A stretch of 7,148 nt of DNA from Acidobacteriota bacterium (GTDB taxonomy: Bacteria > Acidobacteriota > Terriglobia > UBA7540): positions 1 through 7,148 of the forward strand of contig JAJYJL010000408.1 of the NCBI GenBank assembly GCA_021789565.1. Reading direction: 5' to 3'. Shown here one piece after another: positions 1-5,064 of the stretch. The notes beneath the pieces are model-generated. The model saw only the letters and a list, made by a program, of their open reading frames with translations. It had not been told where the DNA came from and made no database searches. Numbering within the stretch: the stretch's first letter is position 1; the number at the start of each line of letters is the position of its first letter. Position numbers and translations under genes: made by a program.

Positions 1-10
1 GTTGTTTAAG

Positions 11-16
11 TCTCCT
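11..16 (-). promoter_or_regulatory. Ribosome binding site for a gene starting outside the window
   Basis: On the minus strand the bases AGGAGA overlap the stop codon of the 63-aa gene and are followed by ten bases that run to the window edge. The next gene probably starts at or just beyond base 1. This is inferred from spacing only; the start codon itself is not in the window. Confidence 0.4.
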
Positions 17-206
17 AGAGGTAGTAAGGCTCCTCGGTCTGTCGGTGGCGGAGATACCGCCACAGAATGCTTTCGTCCTCAACGGCCAAACGGTACACGC
101 CCTCGGGCTTATGGAGCTTGATAATATTGCGCTCGATTAGTTCGAACGCCACCTGTGGCGTCACTTGCAACGTCTTACCATCAAGTACCACGGTACAAGA
201 AGTCAT
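15..206 (-). CDS. Small protein of unknown function, 63 aa
   Basis: I do not recognise this gene. I chose the ATG at 206 rather than an upstream in-frame start at 269, because the longer form would overlap the preceding gene by 29 bp and run through a promoter-like sequence. GGGG lies 11 bases before the ATG. The protein (starting MTSCTVVLDG) has no membrane segment or signal peptide. Its middle, TPQVAFELIERNIIKL, looks like a helix that could belong to a small helix-turn-helix fold, followed by a charged C-terminus (WRYLRHRQTEEP). It is the last complete gene of the minus-strand series. A separate promoter sits directly in front of it, so it may be expressed independently of the operon upstream. 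Function unknown; the reading frame is probably real because of its position and codon character. Confidence 0.6.
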   Translation of the reverse strand: MTSCTVVLDGKTLQVTPQVAFELIERNIIKLHKPEGVYRLAVEDESILWRYLRHRQTEEPYYL

Positions 207-211
207 ATTTA

Positions 212-239
212 ATGATACCCCATTTTTGAGATTTGTCAA
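212..239 (-). promoter_or_regulatory. Sigma70-type promoter before the 63-aa gene
   Basis: Minus strand: -35 TTGACA (239-234), 16-base spacer, -10 TATCAT (217-212). It begins one base after the stop codon of the 60-aa gene and shares the CTTGAC style of the other promoters in this window. Transcription would start about at the ATG at 206, which would make the message leaderless or nearly so. Alternatively the match is fortuitous and the gene is read from upstream. Confidence 0.5.
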
Positions 240-240
240 G

Positions 241-423
241 CTACTTGTTAATCGGCACCACATTGACAAACGGCACCAAACTCACCTTGAATTCGTCTCC
301 CTCGGGAAAATCGTCCCAGCTGACTTCATACTCCTTATCGAATACACGGAGGATAATGCCTGTCATGGGAACGGCCGGATGACCCGAGAGCATTACCTTG
401 GTATTCGTCTTGAGAATTTTCAC
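241..423 (-). CDS. Small protein of unknown function, 60 aa
   Basis: I do not recognise this gene. The start is GTG at 423, supported by GGGAG eight bases upstream. It overlaps the stop of the preceding 44-aa gene in the arrangement GTGA, a usual sign of translational coupling. The alternative ATG at residue 11 lacks that support. The product (MKILKTNTKVML...) is predicted soluble, with alternating hydrophobic residues suggesting a small beta-rich fold and an acidic turn (WDDFPEGDEF). It ends one base before a promoter for the next gene, so it closes the operon that starts at the promoter near 1611-1638. Confidence 0.65.
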   Translation of the reverse strand: MKILKTNTKVMLSGHPAVPMTGIILRVFDKEYEVSWDDFPEGDEFKVSLVPFVNVVPINK

Positions 424-554
424 TTGTAGAGCTCCCGAATCATCTTGGCGTGCCGGCGCTGGAGCTCTCGCTGCGTCTTGTCATGGAGCTCCTGAAGGGC
501 CTTACGAATCGCCTGCAGCTTGTCATACTGCTGCTTCAGCTGAACCGGCGTCAT
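420..554 (-). CDS. Small helical protein, 44 aa
   Basis: This short frame starts at ATG 554 with AAGGAG eight bases upstream; that ribosome binding site overlaps the stop codon of the 59-aa gene before it. Its TGA overlaps the GTG of the 60-aa gene after it. The product begins MTPVQLKQQYDKLQAIRK and is almost entirely polar and charged residues with leucine or isoleucine at heptad-like spacing, so a single amphipathic helix or short coiled coil is likely. Function unknown. The signals at both ends and the tight packing argue that it is a real gene despite its length. Confidence 0.65.
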   Translation of the reverse strand: MTPVQLKQQYDKLQAIRKALQELHDKTQRELQRRHAKMIRELYK

Positions 555-559
555 TGTCG

Positions 560-739
560 CTACTCCTTGTCGTTGTAGGTAGTTCCGCCCACCAGATTTC
601 CGTTGCGGTCCTTCAGAACGAATTCGTATTCATTGGCCGTCTCAAGCCGCCTTGCGGCCTCACGAAGGATGGCGGCGATTTCATATCGGCCGTACTGCTG
701 AATGGCGTCATCATCCGTTCTCAGCTCAAGCTTGAACAT
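560..739 (-). CDS. Small phage-type protein of unknown function, 59 aa
   Basis: The start chosen is ATG 739, with GGGAG eight bases upstream; a longer in-frame form to 862 would lie inside the previous gene and is rejected. The product begins MFKLELRTDDDA, contains the helix EIAAILREAARRLE, and ends with DRNGNLVGGTTY. This order (short beta strand with TDD/TDN, a helix with ILRExAxRLE, then a strand with D-x-NGN-x-VG) is one I know from many small uncharacterised phage and plasmid proteins. It is soluble with no signal peptide. No function is established that I know of. It sits mid-operon, with short gaps on both sides (2 and 5 bases). Confidence 0.75.
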   Translation of the reverse strand: MFKLELRTDDDAIQQYGRYEIAAILREAARRLETANEYEFVLKDRNGNLVGGTTYNDKE

Positions 740-741
740 CG

Positions 742-957
742 TTAAATCTCCCGAGCAACTTCGTTGGACAGCCAAAAGTAAACGTGCCCTTCGTACTGCT
801 GACCGTTTATCCGGCGATGGCCCGACCACGAACGAAAAACTTCGGGTGACACGATAACCCAATGGCCCAGTTCTCCCATAATCTCCAATTGCGCTTCGGG
901 ATCGAAGTCACAGCGAAGCTTGAGGTTCGATCCGGCGGTAATGTAGGTTACCGTCAT
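742..957 (-). CDS. Small protein of unknown function, 71 aa
   Basis: ATG at 957 with AAAGGA upstream (AGGACTAGGAACA before the start). I do not recognise the family. The sequence is predicted soluble, beta-rich and acidic, with several tryptophans (GHWVIV, FRSWSGHRR, YFWLSNEV). It ends two bases before the ATG of the 59-aa gene, so the two are probably cotranslated from one message. The 77 bp upstream (958-1034) hold its ribosome binding site; a TATGAT-like -10 lies there, but no -35 at proper spacing was found. Confidence 0.65.
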   Translation of the reverse strand: MTVTYITAGSNLKLRCDFDPEAQLEIMGELGHWVIVSPEVFRSWSGHRRINGQQYEGHVYFWLSNEVAREI

Positions 958-1034
958 TGTTCCTAGTCCTTTCGTTGACTCAAACGTAATATCATAGTCG
1001 CCAAAAGTTAAGCTAGGGTAAGTTATTGAAAATA

Positions 1035-1184
1035 TTAACGTTGTATGGTACTGCGCCGGGCCGGCGCATCACAGTTACCCGACGCACCGAAAAGACCGAG
1101 CCGTTCGACAAGTGGGAAGATAATGGCCGCAACCGTCACTGAAGCGACGATGAGAATGAGAAGTTCGATTATCACTTCACGCAT
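1035..1184 (-). CDS. Small single-pass membrane protein, 49 aa
   Basis: ATG at 1184 with GGAG ten bases upstream; the longer frame to 1319 is antisense overlap with the preceding gene and is rejected. The protein (MREVIIELLILIVASVTVAA...) has one strong hydrophobic segment at residues 4-32, then a short basic tail (PARRSTIQR). Such one-helix proteins are common in phages and can be holin-like, antiholin-like or superinfection-related, but nothing here decides between these. The last codons contain a 6-bp GC hairpin (1052-1068) just before the stop; it lacks a clear U tract, so I do not call it a terminator. Confidence 0.6.
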   Translation of the reverse strand: MREVIIELLILIVASVTVAAIIFPLVERLGLFGASGNCDAPARRSTIQR

Positions 1185-1216
1185 GCTCGCACAACTCCGT
1201 TCATTTAAAATACGGT

Positions 1217-1588
1217 TTACTCGATATTCCCCCAATTCCTTATCCCCATCCAAGTAATTCTTGACCCGACAGTCCAATACACCGTCTTCCCGATACGGTA
1301 GTGGCGGAGAAACCCACAACGGACTGCGGTGCGGAAGAAATTGGAATGGTACCCGCGTCGGACGGCCGAGGACGACAAATCCTCATCGGACTGTCCGAGC
1401 ACGTCGTGCAAAATCTCACGCTTGGTGACGTCTCGATACTCACGAATGTTTGCGGCGAGAATGAACGAAATCACCTGCCACAACCGAGAACCGTAGTTGT
1501 TGAACGACTTGCTAAGGTTGAGGCCGTTCGGAGCGATGAACCCAAACGGCCTCCGTCCATCGAAGTTAAGCGGGATTCTCGTAAGCAT
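1217..1588 (-). CDS. Possible winged-helix protein, 123 aa
   Basis: First gene of the second minus-strand operon. ATG at 1588 is preceded by AAGGAG six bases upstream and by a strong promoter; both are shared almost base for base with the leader of the 108-aa gene. The N-terminal third (MLTRIPLNFDGRRPFGF) is not recognised. Residues about 37-107 look like a winged helix: helix WQVISFILAANI, helix VTKREILHDVLG, a serine-rich turn, helix NFFRTAVRCGFLR, then a wing HYRIGKTVYWTVG. The last part resembles small phage proteins predicted to bind DNA. A role as a transcription regulator or host-interaction protein is inference only. Confidence 0.65.
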   Translation of the reverse strand: MLTRIPLNFDGRRPFGFIAPNGLNLSKSFNNYGSRLWQVISFILAANIREYRDVTKREILHDVLGQSDEDLSSSAVRRGYHSNFFRTAVRCGFLRHYRIGKTVYWTVGSRITWMGIRNWGNIE

Positions 1589-1650
1589 TGCTCTCTCCTT
1601 GTTGAACAACAATATATAGTATTTTGGGAAAAAGTCAAGCGGCCCGGGGG
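1586..1650 (-). repeat. Promoter-leader cassette, copy 1
   Basis: From the start codon of the 123-aa gene back to the GC run at 1641-1650 this stretch matches 3357-3421 with about four mismatches. It contains promoter, 5' leader and ribosome binding site. The coding sequences that follow the two copies are unrelated, so the cassette itself has been duplicated or kept alike. Confidence 0.85.
1611..1638 (-). promoter_or_regulatory. Sigma70-type promoter of the small-gene operon
   Basis: Minus strand: -35 TTGACT (1638-1633), 16-base spacer, -10 TATATT (1616-1611). Predicted start near 1604, giving a leader of about 16 bases with AAGGAG. It serves the 123-aa gene and probably the five small genes down to 241. 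Confidence 0.75.
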
Positions 1651-1673
1651 TAAACTGACTCCAAGTCATTTCG

Positions 1674-2120
1674 TTAGAAAGGGATGTGAAACCCGCTCTG
1701 AAATACGACGACGTTATTGTATACCATGTATGCCTCGAACGCTGTGACGATACCCAAACTAATATTGCGCCAGGGATTTGGGAGTAGTCTTGCGATGATA
1801 TAGTTTGACGTTAGACCGACACCTGCTGCTATCGTCAATTGTGTGACGGTAGGATATTTTGGCAGGAAAGGATTTGTCTCAAACCTACGAGCCATTGTCG
1901 GCATCATGATACCAGAAGAATTGCTTGCACTTGTGCAGCAAAAGGTGGGTTGCTGGGGGATAGCAAGACTACTGCTATAGTCCATTAGGATCATTGCTGA
2001 CGATGAAACTAACAGTATTGTATTAGTTTTTGTCCATCGTTGCTGCGCTGGCAACCTTGCGGCTGCCAGCGTGCAAAGAATCAGCAGGAAGAGCAAAAAA
2101 TACTTGAACCTGTTGAACAT
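1674..2120 (-). CDS. Predicted exported or membrane protein, 148 aa
   Basis: ATG at 2120 overlaps the stop of the RNA ligase gene by one base (TAATG), with GAGG seven bases upstream. Residues 1-26 (MFNRFKYFLLFLLILCTLAA...) form a typical signal peptide or first membrane helix, ending near LPAQQ. Further hydrophobic stretches lie at about 33-55, 92-113 and 119-141. The order ARRFETNP-F-LPKYP followed by LLPNPWRN is like a group of short membrane proteins I have seen in phages and bacteria (E-x-NP-x-L...P, then LP-x-x-R), but I know no function for that group. It is the last gene of its operon and has no counterpart next to the other promoter cassette. Confidence 0.7.
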   Translation of the reverse strand: MFNRFKYFLLFLLILCTLAAARLPAQQRWTKTNTILLVSSSAMILMDYSSSLAIPQQPTFCCTSASNSSGIMMPTMARRFETNPFLPKYPTVTQLTIAAGVGLTSNYIIARLLPNPWRNISLGIVTAFEAYMVYNNVVVFQSGFHIPF

Positions 2121-3028
2121 TACCGATCCTCAAACTGCTGTTGAATCAGCTGTTCCTTGTACCATTCGGCGGCGCCGACACGAACGCCCCGCTCAATCTT
2201 CGGCCAAGCCCACCGCCACAGTGCGTCAGCAATTTCCTCCTTACACTCCTTAAGAATGTCTTGAGGAATTTCCTTCATAATCGCACCGATATCCTTGGGC
2301 GAGTTATCCAGCTCTCCGGCTTCCCGCAGATGCTGGACGGCCTTCTTCCACCGAGGTTCAGTCTTGTAGGTGTTCACGATGGACGCGATGATATCAGACT
2401 GCGCCGGATTCTTGGCGCGGAATTCGGACCGATTCAACTCCTTGAATTCGGGACGAACAAGCTTACCCATGAGAATTTTCTTGTCGGGGCCGAACCGTTC
2501 ATAATTTTTGATGACAACGCCCTCGATTTTGGTTCCACCGAGAATAGAAGGCGTTTCCAGCAGAGTATCTAGCTGACTACGGTTCTTAACGAAGCCACCG
2601 AACAACAGAGGAACCGACTCTAGCCCGAGAAATTCGGCGATGCCCTTGAGTTGCTGAGGCGTAACGTATGACTCATCGCCCATGTCCACATCAAACAGGA
2701 TGACGTGCGCCACGGGTATGCGGTCATACTTAAGCGTATTGTGGTGAGAATCCTGCAGAAACTCACCACGGTACGTCGCGCCAGGAACAAGTTTGCCCTC
2801 ATCGAAAAGTCGCTTTGCGGTTTCAACCGCCTTCACAAACATTTTCTCAGGCGCATCGAGAACGATATCCTGTCCCTTTGAACGGCAAACAAGCTCGCCG
2901 CCCAAAGAACCGAACGAAAACTGGCTGCCGTCAACCTTTTCTTGGACGACAACAGGCTCGTTAAATAGATGCTCGACCGCTCGATGGCCAAGGTTGTAGA
3001 TGCTGGGGTATGAATGTAGAGAGCTCAT
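2120..3028 (-). CDS. RNA ligase, Rnl2-like nucleotidyltransferase family, 302 aa
   Basis: ATP-dependent nucleic-acid ligase of the covalent nucleotidyltransferase superfamily. Such enzymes adenylate a lysine, transfer AMP to a 5'-phosphate and seal RNA ends. The start is ATG 3028, four bases after the previous stop, with AAGGA upstream; a longer frame to 3190 only overlaps that gene. Visible motifs: motif I EKVDGS with the nucleophile K31; an RSKG segment at 49-52; RGEF at 87-90; motif III around HVILFDVDM (108-116); motif IV EGVVIKNY (169-176); motif V GKLVRPEF (188-195). The C-terminal 100 residues are helical. The opening SYPSIYNLGHRAV and the QFSFG after motif I fit the phage and bacterial RNA-ligase relatives of T4 Rnl2. 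A DNA ligase is less likely: there is no OB-fold pattern and the length is short. No polynucleotide kinase partner is in the window. Confidence 0.85.
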   Translation of the reverse strand: MSSLHSYPSIYNLGHRAVEHLFNEPVVVQEKVDGSQFSFGSLGGELVCRSKGQDIVLDAPEKMFVKAVETAKRLFDEGKLVPGATYRGEFLQDSHHNTLKYDRIPVAHVILFDVDMGDESYVTPQQLKGIAEFLGLESVPLLFGGFVKNRSQLDTLLETPSILGGTKIEGVVIKNYERFGPDKKILMGKLVRPEFKELNRSEFRAKNPAQSDIIASIVNTYKTEPRWKKAVQHLREAGELDNSPKDIGAIMKEIPQDILKECKEEIADALWRWAWPKIERGVRVGAAEWYKEQLIQQQFEDR

Positions 3029-3032
3029 TTTG

Positions 3033-3359
3033 TTAGTATTCCTTGGGATAGAAGATGCGGTGCTTTTCGACGATGGTTTCGGAGCCATCGTATGCCTGAA
3101 TTTCCCATTCCACGTTGTCGGGAATGTCCGCCACAACAAGCTGCGCGTACACACCATTCGCGAGCATTCCCATTTCCTCAACGACGGCAATCAAAACGGG
3201 ATCGGTGCGGTCAATGTGGTAGAGATAGCCCGCAGGTTCCATGTCGGGGGAACAAAGTATAGTATTCTTCGCGAGCTCCGAACCCAACTCCCGAATCCGC
3301 AGAACGGCCGCTCGCGATAGTCCGAACCCACCCCAACCACGACTGATAACGACCTTCAT
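3033..3359 (-). CDS. Phage-type conserved protein of unknown function, 108 aa
   Basis: ATG at 3359 with AAGGAG six bases upstream, directly behind its own promoter. The sequence MKVVISRGWGGFGLSRAAV, then RTDPVLIAVVEEMG, AQLVVADIPDNVEWEI and ETIVEKHRIF follows in order the pattern of a widespread small phage protein (x-GGFGLS, RDDPxLxxVVEELG, IPDDVEWEIEEYDG, EKHR). I am confident of the family resemblance but know no established function. The protein is soluble with mixed alpha and beta character. Compared with the usual pattern it has CSPDMEPAGYLYHID between the two conserved parts. It is the first gene of an operon with the RNA ligase and a membrane protein; the ligase starts four bases after its stop. 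Confidence 0.8.
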   Translation of the reverse strand: MKVVISRGWGGFGLSRAAVLRIRELGSELAKNTILCSPDMEPAGYLYHIDRTDPVLIAVVEEMGMLANGVYAQLVVADIPDNVEWEIQAYDGSETIVEKHRIFYPKEY

Positions 3360-3421
3360 TGCTCTCTCCTTGTTGGACAGAAATATATAGTATTTTGGGA
3401 AAAAGTCAAGCGGCCCAGGGG
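3357..3421 (-). repeat. Promoter-leader cassette, copy 2
   Basis: Near-identical partner of 1586-1650. The identical core covers the -10, the spacer, the -35 and the CGGCCC behind it. The ribosome binding site is also identical; differences cluster in a six-base patch between the ribosome binding site and the -10. Confidence 0.85.
3382..3409 (-). promoter_or_regulatory. Sigma70-type promoter of the RNA-ligase operon
   Basis: Minus strand: -35 TTGACT (3409-3404), 16-base spacer, -10 TATATT (3387-3382). Same elements and spacing as 1611-1638. Predicted start near 3375; it serves the 108-aa gene, RNA ligase and membrane protein. Confidence 0.75.
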
Positions 3422-3738
3422 GCGGATTCTTATAATTCGGTTGTACGCATACAAAACCCACCCCAACTCTGCAGAATCGAGGCAGGCCTTGTATCTGTTG
3501 AATGCCGGGTGTTTACTTCGATGCAGCGCTCGTGAGCTAGCATCCAAGGCTAACAAGAAAGTGACATTACCAGAGGGTATTGCGTGTCGAGCCGCAAGTA
3601 GCATGGAACGTAAAGAGCCTTATCTATCTTGGCGCCTTCCCTCGGGAAGGCGGACGGGTTTAACGGCAGAGGCTTTGAACGGGGACGGACGAAGGGACCA
3701 TAGAATGTCAACCCAGCACCCAACAGTTTTCAAACAAC
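3422..3738 (-). ncRNA. Candidate structured noncoding RNA or long leader
   Basis: This stretch follows a near-consensus promoter and has no convincing gene. Paired segments visible directly: an 8-bp hairpin with a four-base loop (3633-3652); hairpin 3580-3597 (TTGCG/CGCAA); hairpin 3568-3579 (TACC/GGTA) directly abutting it; a closing helix 3546-3551 with 3616-3621 (AAGGCT/AGCCTT) around those two; hairpin 3520-3544 (GATGC/GCATC). The result is a plausible multibranch RNA. I found no tRNA, tmRNA, RNase P or 6S signature, and no terminator with a U tract before the next promoter. It may therefore be processed, or be a leader reading into the 108-aa gene. Two ORFs, one on each strand, are open here but lack ribosome binding sites and family resemblance. 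The 5' end is set from the promoter and the 3' end is a guess. Confidence 0.35.
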
Positions 3739-3743
3739 GAAGT

Positions 3744-3772
3744 AATATACTCGTTTACCACTACTTTGTCAA
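3744..3772 (-). promoter_or_regulatory. Near-consensus sigma70-type promoter
   Basis: Minus strand: -35 TTGACA (3772-3767), 17-base spacer, -10 TATATT (3749-3744). This is the best promoter in the window by sequence, and it reads into a region with no clear gene. Predicted start near 3737. Confidence 0.75.
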
Positions 3773-3865
3773 GTGGCTGGCGGGGGTGTGCAGCTACTTC
3801 GGCCACATGCTGCCCCTTCAAAGGTTCGCTCTTAGTCGCTCAGAGCTCGAGCCCTACCAACCGTA
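3773..3865 (-). other. About 90-bp transcribed spacer between two promoters
   Basis: Between the two strong promoters lie two imperfect hairpins: 3828-3846 (GCTCT/AGAGC) and 3784-3816 (CAGC-type stem of 5 bp extended by 3 bp across a three-base bulge). A four-codon ATG frame (MWPK) sits in the second loop behind GGGG, which could be chance. I see no tRNA and no gene. It may be a short RNA, or simply the first part of the leader. Confidence 0.25.
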
Positions 3866-3870
3866 GAATA

Positions 3871-3899
3871 AATATACCTTAGTGTAACTCCAAAGTCAA
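3871..3899 (-). promoter_or_regulatory. Sigma70-type promoter after the 98-aa gene
   Basis: Minus strand: -35 TTGACT (3899-3894), 17-base spacer, -10 TATATT (3876-3871). It begins nine bases after the stop codon of the 98-aa gene. Predicted start near 3864; the next promoter lies about 100 bp further on. Confidence 0.7.
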
Positions 3900-3908
3900 G
3901 TCTGATCT

Positions 3909-4205
3909 TTATCGCATCTTGAACCTGTCCGTAAGTGGTTCACTTCCAAACTTGGGCTTTGTGGACATTCGTACAACCGTTTTCTTTTGTACCTCCACAG
4001 GTTCTTTCGATACAAGTTGCAACCCAATTATAACAAGATTGGTGGGAACGGGACTGTTTTCGCAATAATATTCTGCCTCCCTAAGAGCCTGTTCGGAAGT
4101 CTCGCCCATACCAAAAGGCGTTCCCAAGTATGTCCATTTGCCACCTAAGAGATCGTTCACTTCCACTTCACCTGCCATAACAAAATATACCAGTTTCGGT
4201 TCCAT
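3909..4205 (-). CDS. Protein of unknown function, 98 aa, paralogue of the interrupted gene
   Basis: ATG at 4205 with GGGAG eight bases upstream; the TTG at 4220 is less likely. It starts one base after the stop codon of the gene fragment upstream (TAA-A-ATG), so the two genes were an operon. I do not recognise the family. Residues 6-62 align with the gene broken by the R-M insert: YFV near the start, G-x-W-T/G at 22-24, GETSEQALREAE at 34-45 against GEGTSPEQALKDAE, and NLVIIGLQL against DLVLIAVEF. The helix with SxEQALxxAE, then a strand, suggests a compact alpha/beta fold. The last 25 residues are basic and unique to this copy. Confidence 0.7.
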   Translation of the reverse strand: MEPKLVYFVMAGEVEVNDLLGGKWTYLGTPFGMGETSEQALREAEYYCENSPVPTNLVIIGLQLVSKEPVEVQKKTVVRMSTKPKFGSEPLTDRFKMR

Positions 4206-4206
4206 T

Positions 4207-4371
4207 TTACTTACTCCCAAGACTAAGCTTCACGCGGCCAGTCTCCGCCACGACGGGCCACTCCTTCTTAAACTCAACGGCAATCAAAACGAGATCGCCG
4301 GGCGGCGCGTCACTCAAGTCTAAGTCCACTTCAGCATCCTTGAGAGCTTGCTCAGGCGAGGTACCTTCGCC
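4207..4371 (-). pseudogene. 3' fragment of a gene interrupted by the R-M insertion
   Basis: The frame from 4371 down to the TAA at 4207 reads EGTSPEQALKDAEVDL, then DLSDAPPGDLVLIAVEF, ending in SLGSK. It is the C-terminal part of a gene whose N-terminal part lies at 7018-7148. The frame stays open into the insert up to 4575, but that stretch is antisense to the endonuclease gene and not homologous to anything here. A new ATG at 4377 could allow a 56-aa product (MAGEGTSPEQ...), but the preceding GGGTTGG is a poor ribosome binding site. It is the upstream paralogue of the 98-aa gene. Confidence 0.75.
4320..4371. repeat. 52-bp direct repeat, left copy
   Basis: Identical base for base to 7023-7074 (constant offset 2703); the flanking bases differ on both sides (t/g on the left, t/g on the right). 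It codes for the same stretch of the interrupted host gene in both copies, so it derives from the target gene and not from the insert. It is interpreted as a long target-site duplication. Confidence 0.95.
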
Positions 4372-4398
4372 TGCCATCCAACCCGGAGCGATCGGCGC

Positions 4399-5064
4399 AT
4401 GCCGGCAGGACGACCCCCGCCCAGTGCTAATCTCACCGAAGCTCTCGAGCTTCTGGAAGCACACTACAATGCCTTCGGGGTAGCGCGGCCGTACGCTGAA
4501 CGCTCCGGTCAGACCGTGCCTTCTGACACGAAGAGCTGGTCCCAGATCCTTGTTAGCGTCTTGACCGGCCTCCAAGGGCGTGCGCGTAAGAAGGGCTCTG
4601 ATCTGAGCGACGGGTCAGATGTGAAGGCCGCGAACGTGTGGAGCGCCATAGACACACCGCGCTTCAACGGTGCCATTCCGGCTGGCCGGACCACCGCGGC
4701 GGCTCGCAAACCGCCGGATGTTAGCGCGCTCGATGGCATTCCCTTCCTGTTCTTCGTGCTGTGGGATCACAGCGAAAAGGAGAAGCTACCGCGGTGCCGG
4801 ATTTGGTGTGTTCGACCACAGCACGACAGACAGTTTCGGCAGATGTGCGCCAAGTGGTACGAAGGCCGAGCAAAGGGCGATATCGTGAGCAACAACTTCC
4901 AGCTTCACCCTCCCCGGAACCTGGACAGTGACATTATCCGTAACACCTGCGGCAATCTCGTCTATCCTCTCTTCTTTTGCGCGGAGCGCCGAAGAACCGG
5001 GTATGAGGTCACCGCGTACACTCCATCAATTCTCACTTCGGGTGAATGCCAGCCCGCGTCGTAG
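4399..5064 (+). CDS. Type II restriction endonuclease, MamI family, 221 aa
   Basis: Predicted to cut unmodified DNA at the site protected by the adjacent methyltransferase. I recognise the MamI endonuclease family from the segment SWSQILVSVLTG (46-57), ARKKGSDLSDGSDVKAANVW (62-81), AIDTPRFNG (83-91), PFLFFVLWD (115-123), RIWCVRP (134-140) and NFQLHPPRN followed by RNTCGNL (166-187). D68, D74 and K76 in the GSD...SDVK segment could be the PD-(D/E)xK active site; this is inference. MamI cuts within GATNNNNATC, but specificity here is unproven. Start: ATG 4399 with GGAG ten bases upstream; the frame stays open to a TTG at 4348, inside the direct repeat. No good promoter was seen upstream. Its 3' end overlaps the methyltransferase gene by 32 bp, convergently. 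Confidence 0.75.
   Translation: MPAGRPPPSANLTEALELLEAHYNAFGVARPYAERSGQTVPSDTKSWSQILVSVLTGLQGRARKKGSDLSDGSDVKAANVWSAIDTPRFNGAIPAGRTTAAARKPPDVSALDGIPFLFFVLWDHSEKEKLPRCRIWCVRPQHDRQFRQMCAKWYEGRAKGDIVSNNFQLHPPRNLDSDIIRNTCGNLVYPLFFCAERRRTGYEVTAYTPSILTSGECQPAS

Noticed and set aside
1656..1668. Small hairpin TGACT-TGG-AGTCA after the membrane protein gene
   Set aside because: Only a 5-bp stem with a three-base loop and no proper U tract; not enough to call a terminator.
3360..3604. Minus-strand open frame of 81 codons ending in an ATGA overlap with the 108-aa gene
   Set aside because: It reads straight through the promoter and ribosome binding site of the next gene, has only a weak AAGG twelve bases before its start, and its end overlap is produced by the conserved leader. 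Not called as a gene.
3633..3652. GC-rich 8-bp hairpin as an intrinsic terminator
   Set aside because: No T run follows on either strand, so it is listed as part of the possible RNA structure instead.
3795..3812. Four-codon leader peptide MWPK in a hairpin loop
   Set aside because: Too short to distinguish from chance, with no amino-acid biosynthesis gene downstream that would make attenuation sensible.
3441..3866. Plus-strand open frame of 141 codons
   Set aside because: It has no ribosome binding site, runs against every neighbouring phage gene, covers two strong minus-strand promoters and several hairpins, and shows no protein family features. I regard it as chance openness over a noncoding region, though conservation data could change that.
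3422..3866. tRNA, tmRNA, CRISPR or known riboswitch in the promoter-rich gap
   Set aside because: I looked for T-loop, tag-peptide and repeat-spacer patterns on both strands and found none.
4348..4398. TTG extension of the endonuclease into the direct repeat
   Set aside because: The 17 added residues are target-gene sequence read on the opposite strand plus junction sequence; the ATG at 4399 has GGAG at usable spacing.
4372..4575. Minus-strand frame extending the host gene fragment to 122 codons
   Set aside because: The added part is antisense to the endonuclease and replaces the true N-terminus, which is found at 7018-7148.
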